NCBI RefSeq assembly: GCF_964204645.1 | Contig: NC_134036.1 | Coordinates: 10,962,704 to 11,026,703 of the forward strand | DNA: 64,000 nt | Reading direction: 5' to 3' | Origin: Tubulanus polymorphus | Lineage: Eukaryota > Nemertea > Palaeonemertea > Tubulaniformes > Tubulanidae | Shown here: positions 57,026 to 64,000 of the stretch, one piece after another | Position numbering within the stretch: the first letter of the stretch is position 1 | Layout of the letters: each line of letters begins with the position of its first letter | Position numbers and translations under genes: made by a program | Notes under the pieces: generated by a model | Told to the model about the DNA's origin: nothing | What the model saw: the letters and a program-made list of their open reading frames with translations, nothing else | The model's database searches: none

Positions 57026-57940
57026 TTATTTGCACATTCCGGCTTTACAATTGTTCTGGCAACAGTCAGAACTATGGAGACAATAGTCGTTTTCATTCTT
57101 GCAATTCGGATCTCCTGAAAATGGCATTTTGAAGAGAAACATTTTTTAACTTGAAATTATGAGAAAAAAAACCCGTTGATGATTGAAACCCCCAACGGAT
57201 GTAGGACCGGTGATGATCCGGACGACGACGACAATGATGATGATGATAGATGTACCTCGTCATTGTCGATCAACAAAAGAACAGGAGTTATATGTATTTA
57301 GAACCGAATTTTAACGTCGGATAAATTGATGAATTTTGTCAGAATATACGTAAATATTCGGTATAAAATTTAATTCTTCAAATCAATACGTTCAATCGAT
57401 AACCAAATATTGCAATAAACTCTGCCTAAACCGATACCGATATCCGGTAATCCATTTGATAAGGTAAAATGAAAATAAGATTTGCGTTTGCTACTGATTT
57501 TCAATAGCAAAATATGGCGATAGAAACTGTTGCGGAATTCAAATCAGGACAATTTGGTTGTTGGCCGCTTAATTCGGTCGAAAAATGAAACTGTACGCGT
57601 GGAGGCATTGTCTAAGGCTAAACAAAAAAATATGTTTTTGTAAAATATGATACAATTTGTAAACAGTTCATTTCTATAGCGGGTCTGTTATGGTAAAATT
57701 GATCACAATTTTCAAAAAGTAATGTATAGGGTAGATAGGGGGCCGACCGGGCCAACTTTTTAGCTCAGCAGAGCGGAGAAACAGGTTATAAATTTTTTAT
57801 AGTCTAATGTATATGTTTACTAATAATTGCGACTTAAAATTGTTATCGTCAATACAGTTCTAGGAAATTATGCATTATTTAGCCAGTTACTTACGTGCAT
57901 CCACAAATGCCATGGCGCTGACCAAAATCACAAGAGTCAT
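57026..57940 (-). CDS. Secreted inhibitor-cystine-knot (ICK) peptide 2, two exons
   Basis: Exon 2 (57114-57026), after TTTCAG, encodes a 28-residue knot with the same C-x6-C-x5-CC-x3-C-x4-C spacing as the gene at 38059, but different loop residues. Exon 1 (57940-57895) encodes a short hydrophobic leader MTLVILVSAMAFVDA and ends at GTAAGT, phase 1 as in the paralogue. The ATG homologous to the paralogue's start lies further upstream (57974) but is out of frame, because DNA between them has a short duplication of AATGACTC and a net +4 bases. So this gene starts from an inner ATG with a 15-residue leader, short but plausible, or it is decaying. Knottin role unknown: defence, signalling or toxin-like are all possible. 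Confidence 0.62.
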
Positions 57941-58895
57941 TAGATAATACGCGAGTCATTGGATAAGCAAGCATTTTAGCACCTAGAATTTGAATTAGAT
58001 TTGTTGGTTAGCAATGACATCTGGAAATTCCCAAAATCTGATTATTTAACAGTTATCAACAGGCTCTCAGCGAATATTTTTTTTCAGATAATGGTACCAG
58101 GATTAAACTAATGCTGCATCAGAAAAAAATGTATTTGATATCACAAATCAGTGTTAACGGGTTTTCTGCATTTCTAAAGCGTTACTAGTTTCGTCAAAAT
58201 TAGTCTCATCAGTTCGTAACAGCACAGTTATGGTTAATTCAAAGTTCATTTTTTGGCAAATTTAGACTAATATGAAATCGACGAAATGGCATAATATATT
58301 ATATTGGAGCCCGAAACTTAAGGGGCAGACAGTGAAATAAAAGTTAAACAACGCGCTGATATTCGTAAACGTTCTTTACATAAAAACAACGTAAATCATA
58401 GTCACAAAATTCAAACGAAAAGTAAAATAGATATAACAAAGAAACGATAGATTATCAAATAAGGGATAGGATTGACTAGAAGGGTAACACTGTTACTACT
58501 TATACCCCGCCCTTGTTTTCACCATAACCCAAACACCACCCGAGCGAAATTTACAAAACAATGACAATTAATCTATTTTACTTATACATTTTGTATAATG
58601 ATATTTCTTATAATAACGTTTGATAATGAAAAATATAGATTTGTATATTACATCACTGCGCTTACCTTGGTCGCTAGTTTTAACGTATTCGGCTCTCGAA
58701 AAAAAAATCTCGAGTCAGAACCTGTCGATGAATGAATAATAAATATTGCGTGCGTTTATACAATTCAACTGAAATTATACCAATGATTGCCCAGCTTGAT
58801 ATTGATCGAAATTTGCGTCGATGTAGAATCGATATGCACACGGCCCTTTAAAATCGATCTGCGCGCATCACAGAGTTTTAAGTGTATATAACGTT
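57941..58895. other. Upstream flank of ICK gene 2
   Basis: Several stretches to about 58250 resemble 38600-38900, extending the duplication beyond the coding exons. No gene seen. Confidence 0.4.
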
Positions 58896-59001
58896 TCGAT
58901 CTCACGGAAATTTATCATATTTGATTAGCTGTCGTTTTCCAGACTTTCAAATATTAATTTGTCATATGCTAATCAAATATGATATATTCCTGTGAGATCG
59001 A
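58896..59001. repeat. 106-bp palindromic MITE-like element
   Basis: CGATCTCACGGAAATTTATC and ATATTTGATTAGC at left are mirrored by GCTAATCAAATATGATATAT and TCCTGTGAGATCG at right. No coding capacity. Confidence 0.75.
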
Positions 59002-60349
59002 ATAAAATATTTTCGCTGATGTACCATGTGTGTGTATAGAACGTATTATTCTGACCGGCCTTACATCTGCGATTGTAAGTGACCATGGAATCCGATGGTT
59101 GTGTGGATTGTAAATTTCCAGCGCGTGTTTTGTCGACCACTGGGTTTGGTCCCGACTGCCGAATTAATGCCGTAGATCACAGTTACTCGCTGTATAAACG
59201 ACATGCACAGTTGTCACGCCCTGTTTTTACCGTCAATCGGGTCATCGTCAGTGCTTTTAAATCTGCCAAAAATTTGTGGACTGTCAAATCTTTTATTTTT
59301 TTATTTGGCTTACTAATTTGCAAATAATCAAAGCCACCATCCCAACTCTGTGTAAATACCGTACTAGGACGTATCTTTACAATAAGTAGAGACGTAGCGT
59401 GGTTTCCGCAAACTACAACGGTTTTATAGTTAAAGGACGTGCCGTCATATGATACAACGTGTTGACTGTGCTTTCATTGACAAACACGAATGCTTTTGGC
59501 CGATTGATTATTTTCATTTAAACGATTATCATGTTTTACTGACCGCCTAAAATTGGTGTGAATTGAGGTACTTATCTATATAAGATGATTCTCGCATTTT
59601 GAAAAGGATATTTAGATATTATTGTCGCCATGCATATTTATAGTTTTTGCAGAAACTGTGTTGTTAATCCAAAGAGAGTTTTCTTTTCTTAAACTCGAGA
59701 ATCTTCAATTTCAAAGTCAATTCGACACCGATCTCCTTGAGCAATGAACCAACATAAAACTGAAACATATCCAAGCGACGGATGAGGTCAATTAGGTGAA
59801 GTTTAACCTATAGTTAGATAGTTATACGTTATAATGAGAATTATTATTTCTAAATTCGTAGTCGTGAAATCAATGGAAATACTAATGGGACTGTGGTTTC
59901 TATAAATAAATGAAGGCGAAGAAAACTGAAAACTGCTCCTGAACCAGGTTCCACTTAATATATGAGCAATTACTCATTGGTTCAAAGAATATCCAAGTGG
60001 AAAAAAATTCATTTACCCTATATGATGGAGTATTCTTATATATCGGTCTACATATCATAGTCTATTAATTAAGGGGTTTTGCAGATAAGGTTCGTACAAT
60101 TACTTAACGCTCTATTCAGGTCTTTTTCGACCATGAACCAAATCATTTGACTCTGGCTCCAGTTCCAGTGTTATGTGTGTTTTATTTTACTCTGAATCCA
60201 GTATACAATTTTGGTAATTTTTGTCTCTTAGTGTAATGGTAAAGATGAAAACTGGATTCGGAATCCATTAATTTGATATGGCTGAATACGTTTATTAGTT
60301 AACTATATAATTTTGGGTCCGGAATCTTTAGTAAAATATAAAACAGACG
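59002..60349. other. Host intergenic DNA, no supported gene
   Basis: The 82-codon frame at 59079-59327 has no signal peptide or domain I can name. The rest has no coding signal. Confidence 0.4.
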
Positions 60350-60560
60350 CAATTGGTTCATATTTTACCCGTTTACACTCGGGATTCAAGTGCTGAAATT
60401 AACGCCCGACAAGTTGAGAGAATTGAATAGAAAAGTAAATAGTGTATGAATATCTGAAGTGTAAATACATCAGCGAATTTTCTATATAAACGTTTTTATA
60501 TCGAATGCAGCAACCGAACGTTTAACACGAAGGCAAAACCGTTAGTAGATAACATACGTA
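60350..60560 (+). repeat. Segmental duplication block, partner of 41755-41960
   Basis: Same order and strand as its partner, with about three-quarters identity by eye. It lies about 22 kb to the right of ICK gene 1 and 2.4 kb to the right of ICK gene 2's first exon. Confidence 0.6.
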
Positions 60561-60829
60561 TAGTGATAGCAAATGTGCGCGATATTTTTCATTAACGTGT
60601 CACATTTAGTAGAACATGTACATTCTAAGTGTTTCGAGGTTTTAACCGATATAGATTAGAAGTTATGTTGCATACATTTCATACCAAATTGTTCTTATAT
60701 TTGAGATGAGGAACTAATTTCATTGAATGATTCAGGTGTTTTAAAAAAGACGCGAAGGGGCTTCTGAACTAATTTCAAACGACTAATCAAACGAATCACG
60801 CGTTCTTAACATATAAATGAATCAATTAT

Positions 60830-63371
60830 GATAAATTATAATGACAGAAGAAGATAAAGAAGCATTTGAGTTTGCAGATAAATGTTATTATTGTGAAAAG
60901 ATATTTAATTTTAGAGATAAAAAAGTAAGAGACCATGATCATTTGAATGGAAAGTTTAGAGGTGCTGCACATGAGAATTGTAACTTACAAGCTAAGAAAA
61001 TTAACTTTGTACCAGTTATATTTCATAATCTATCAGGATATGATGCACATTTATTCATCAAACAGTTATGTCATAAAATAGAAGAAATCAATAATAAAAT
61101 AGACAGATTAAATTCAAATAGATCAAAAGATAAAATACCAACTTATAAATTTAAAATGTTAGCTAGAACATCTGAGAATTATATATCATTCCAATTTGGT
61201 TGCCTAAGATTTATAGATTCATATAGATTTTTAAATAGTTCATTAGATAACTTATCAAAATCATTAGTTGATGATGAATTAAAAATATTAAAACAACACT
61301 ACCCAAATAATGATGATTTTAAATTAATGAGATATAAAGGCGCAATTCCATATTCTTTCTATAAAAATCATAATGATTTTAACATAACTGAATTATTGAA
61401 AGAACAATTCTATGATGAATTAAAAAATGAATATGTTAAAGATGAAGTCTATAATAGAACATTGAATATTTGGAATCATTTCAAAATAGAAAATCATGGA
61501 CAATTAGTAGATTTATATTTAAAATCAAATGGATCATTATTATCGGATATATTCGAAAGATTTAGAGATGTAAACCTAAAATATTTTAATATTCATCCAT
61601 TGTTATTCCAGCCCAGGTTTAACATGGGATTGTGGTTTAAAATTTACAGATATAAAAATGGATTTGTTAACAAATATAGATCAATTATTATTATTTGAAA
61701 AATCTATAAGAGGAGGTGTTTCAGGTGTATTAGGGGATATAGATATTTCAATGTAAATGATAACCCTGGATATAAGTTATTATATATAGATGCAAATAAT
61801 CTATATGGTTGGGCAATGATGGAACCACAACCTTATGGAGTATTTGAAATAAGTGAAGTTTCACAACATGAAAATAATGATAAATTTGATTGGAAGAAAA
61901 TAATTCTAGATATTGCAGATGATTCAGATACTGGTTACTTCTTTATTGTAGATTTAGAATATCCTGAACATATTAAATTTAAATCTAGAAATCTAGCATA
62001 CTGTCCAGAACATAAAACTGTTACTCATGAAGAATTATCAAATTTAAAAAAAGAATTAAACCCGAAAATCATATTCATACAGAAAAGTTAATGGTAACTC
62101 AAGAAGATAAATATAATTATGTAGTACATTATAGAATGTTAATGTTTTATCTAAAACAAGGAATGATCCTAAAAAAGTACATAGTTATATTTCATTCAGT
62201 CAATCTAAGTGGTTAGAAAAATATATAGATTTTAACACCAAACAAGGACATGAAGCTAAAACTGATTTCGAGAAAGATTTCTTCAAGTTAATGAATAATG
62301 CATTCTATGGTAAGACTTGTGAAAATATTAGAAATAGAAATGATATTGAGTTAGTTAGTAATGGTAAAAGGATAAGGCATTTACAATCATATCCTAAGTT
62401 TTTAGGTAACAGAATATTTGATGAAAATTTAGCCGCAGTTAAAATGAGAAGAACTTCTATGAAATTTAATAAACCAATCTATGTTGGCGGTTTAGTTTTA
62501 GAATTATCAAAATTACTAATGTATGAATTTTATTATAACATATTACAACCTCATTTTGGAGAAAAACATATAGACATCCTATATCTAGATACTGATGCGT
62601 ACATATTAAAGATAAAAACTAATAACATAACTGATGATTTAAAAACATTAAAACATCATTTTGATTTCAGTAACTATCCTAAAGATCATGAATTGTTTAG
62701 CAATGATTATAAAAAAGTTCCCGGTAAATTCAAAGATGAATTAGGTGGTGAAGAAATGATAGAGTTCATAGGTATTAGATCTAAAATGTATTCGTAAAGA
62801 AAGATATCAAACAGATTTTAATTCTAAAATGAAACAATGTCTAGGTAATAGATTATCACAATTATTCAGTAAAGAAGCGCATTCAGTTACACTATCTAAT
62901 TTATTGGGTTGTTCAGATGAATTTCTCAAATCATGGATTGTATATCAATTCAACGATAAAATGAATGAAAAAAACTATGGTGAATACTTTCATATTGATC
63001 ATGTGTTACCGATATCTAAATTTAACATGAATGATGAACACAATCAGAAATTAATTTGGAATTGGAAGAATCTAAGACCTCTTGAAAAGAAAGAAAATCA
63101 AATCAAATCTAATAAACTAGATTTTCAGTTATATTTGGATCAATTAGATAAAGCAAAGAAATTCATTGAATTTTGGAACAATGAACCAAATAATGAACAA
63201 TATGTTGAAGAAATTGAAAAGATTAGTCTAAACCCATTTGATGATAAAAGATATATTCTGGATGATGGAATTCATACAGTTGCTTGTGGATGTAATTTAG
63301 ATGAATACTTAAAATTTAAAACAGAAAAAACAAAAGAGAACGAGATAATGAAAAGAATTCTATCGTGTTAA
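60830..63371 (+). pseudogene. POLB: PolB, element 3 copy, 5'-truncated and carrying an HNH segment
   Basis: It begins near the CYYCEKIF zinc insert and keeps exo II SGYDAHLF, motif A DANNLYGWAM (61785), motif B NNAFYGKTCEN (62294) and motif C ILYLDTDAY (near 62578). It retains the 44-codon stretch between motif A and LAYCPEHKT that element 2 lacks. Frame changes occur near 61600, 61735, 62045 and 62160, and a TAA at about 62795. From 62797 to 63215 polymerase sequence is replaced by the HNH gene's C-terminal part, after which PolB resumes in frame (IEKISLNPFDDKRY) to 63371. Confidence 0.88.
62797..63215 (+). pseudogene. HNH endonuclease C-terminal domain embedded in PolB
   Basis: Reads KERYQTDFNSKMKQCLGNRL, then LLGCSDEFLKSWI, the HNH core YFHIDHVLPISKFNM and NLRPLEKKEN, matching the minus-strand HNH gene of element 2 (27140-27883) but lacking its zinc ribbon. 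It replaces about 50 PolB codons present in element 2 and joins PolB at a shared EE dipeptide (NEQYVEE / IEEIEKIS). The frame from the ATG at 62829 through the join to 63371 is open, so an HNH-PolB tail chimera of 180 codons could be read. Confidence 0.85.
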
Positions 63372-63400
63372 TCAAATTTTAATAAAAATATGTATTATAA

Positions 63401-63750
63401 ATGGAGAGTAAACAAACACACAGTGAGAGCAACAAATTATTTCTAGATAGAATAAAAGATACTACAAATGTAAAATCTGTAGATTATAAATTCAAAAAGT
63501 TAACAGAATTAATAATCCATAAGAAATATCTAATTACAAATATTGATACAGTTACTAACAAATATGGAGATAAATTAGTTATACACTTAGAATATGAAGG
63601 ATTAAAAGGAAATACATATACATTCAGAACATATTTACCAGATTTTATAGATTATCAAGTGAAGATTTAGAAGAATTATGTTCTGGTGATTTCTATTTCG
63701 TATACAAAGGTAAGAATGAAAAGGGGCACCATGAAATAGATTTCGAATAA
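63401..63750 (+). pseudogene. 119-aa conserved protein, element 3 copy, frame-shifted
   Basis: Nearly identical to 15707-16066. About five bases are missing near 63642, after RTYLPD, so the frame ends early at 63670 while similarity continues to a TAA at 63750. The ATG follows TATGTATTATAA. Confidence 0.75.
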
Positions 63751-63764
63751 AATATGTAAAATAA

Positions 63765-64000
63765 ATGGTAGAATTGAAATAATACAGAATATTTGTTGAT
63801 TCTAGAAGACTTACAAATTATAAATCACATAATTTACTAGTACAATTAGATAGAGAATTCAAGAATTGTGTAGATTTAAAATTAGTAAATATAAGTTTAT
63901 GTAATTCTTTTTACAATGTATCGGATAAAACTATTGAACATAGAGTCTTTTTAATTCATGATAGAAATAAATGTAAATGGTTTCATCTTTATCTTAAACC
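63765..64000 (+). pseudogene. mCP: Minor capsid protein, element 3 copy, stop at codon 6, cut by window end
   Basis: Matches the first 79 codons of 16084-16845 (YRIFVDSRRLTNYKS, NISLCNSFY). The sixth codon, Glu in element 2, is TAA here (63780-63782). The 3' part lies outside the window. Confidence 0.8.

Larger units (their letters stand above)
60830..64000 (+). mobile_element. Maverick/Polinton element 3, 5'-truncated, runs off the window
   Basis: Similarity to element 2 starts abruptly at about 60830 (matching 13517 in element 2, inside PolB) and continues through PolB, the 119-aa gene and the minor capsid gene to the window end. Identity to element 2 is high by eye, with the same gene order. 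There is no terminal repeat at the left junction; 60770-60829 is host sequence. All three genes are broken. Confidence 0.9.

Noticed and set aside
62797-63215. Clean homing insertion of the HNH gene into PolB.
   Set aside because: About 50 PolB codons are missing and only the HNH C-terminal part is present, so replacement by recombination fits better.

Overview
The window is animal nuclear DNA, probably from a marine invertebrate and plausibly a mollusc or other lophotrochozoan. The evidence is intron-split host genes with GT-AG borders, rhodopsin-type GPCRs of the large invertebrate orphan class, a small secreted WSC protein, paired cystine-knot peptide genes, a LINE relic and many MITE-like palindromes. 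The species cannot be fixed from the sequence.

Three AT-rich blocks are copies of a Maverick/Polinton (adintovirus-like) virus-derived element. Element 1 (1-3511) runs off the left edge. It holds the C-terminal half of a protein-primed DNA polymerase B split by an intein with a LAGLIDADG endonuclease domain, then an intact packaging ATPase on the minus strand. Element 2 (about 11558-29749) is nearly whole. Its plus-strand block is PolB, a 119-aa possible OB-fold protein, the penton-like minor capsid protein, several small membrane proteins, two conserved virion-type proteins, the double jelly-roll major capsid protein and a zinc-finger protein. A convergent minus-strand block carries the ATPase, a chromodomain integrase, a membrane protein, a small conserved protein and an HNH nuclease. 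Element 3 (60830-64000) is 5'-truncated and runs off the right edge. All three are decayed by scattered stops and small frame changes, and no Ulp1-type protease was recognised. Plus-strand genes of element 2 start directly after a T-run followed by TAAATAAATG or TATAAATG, which looks like an element-owned promoter.

Host DNA between elements 1 and 2 (3512-11557) holds a GPCR broken in TM7, two copies of a long interspersed repeat flanking it, a TA microsatellite and a cluster of CACRTGTG palindromes. Between elements 2 and 3 (29750-60829) lie MITEs, a LINE reverse transcriptase relic, a three-exon secreted WSC gene (34627-37235), a two-exon inhibitor-cystine-knot gene (38059-38592, minus), BEN-domain exons with a tandem partial duplicate (44831-45348, minus), a terminal exon with a CaaX box (48133-48503, minus), an intact intronless GPCR (51008-52111) and a second cystine-knot paralogue (57026-57940, minus). 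The two knot genes sit in the two arms of a segmental duplication that also pairs 41755-41960 with 60350-60560.

The host genes show no operon-like relation. Within element 2 the gene set fits a replication (PolB), integration (INT), capsid (MCP, mCP) and packaging (ATPase) programme, though this copy cannot be autonomous as read.
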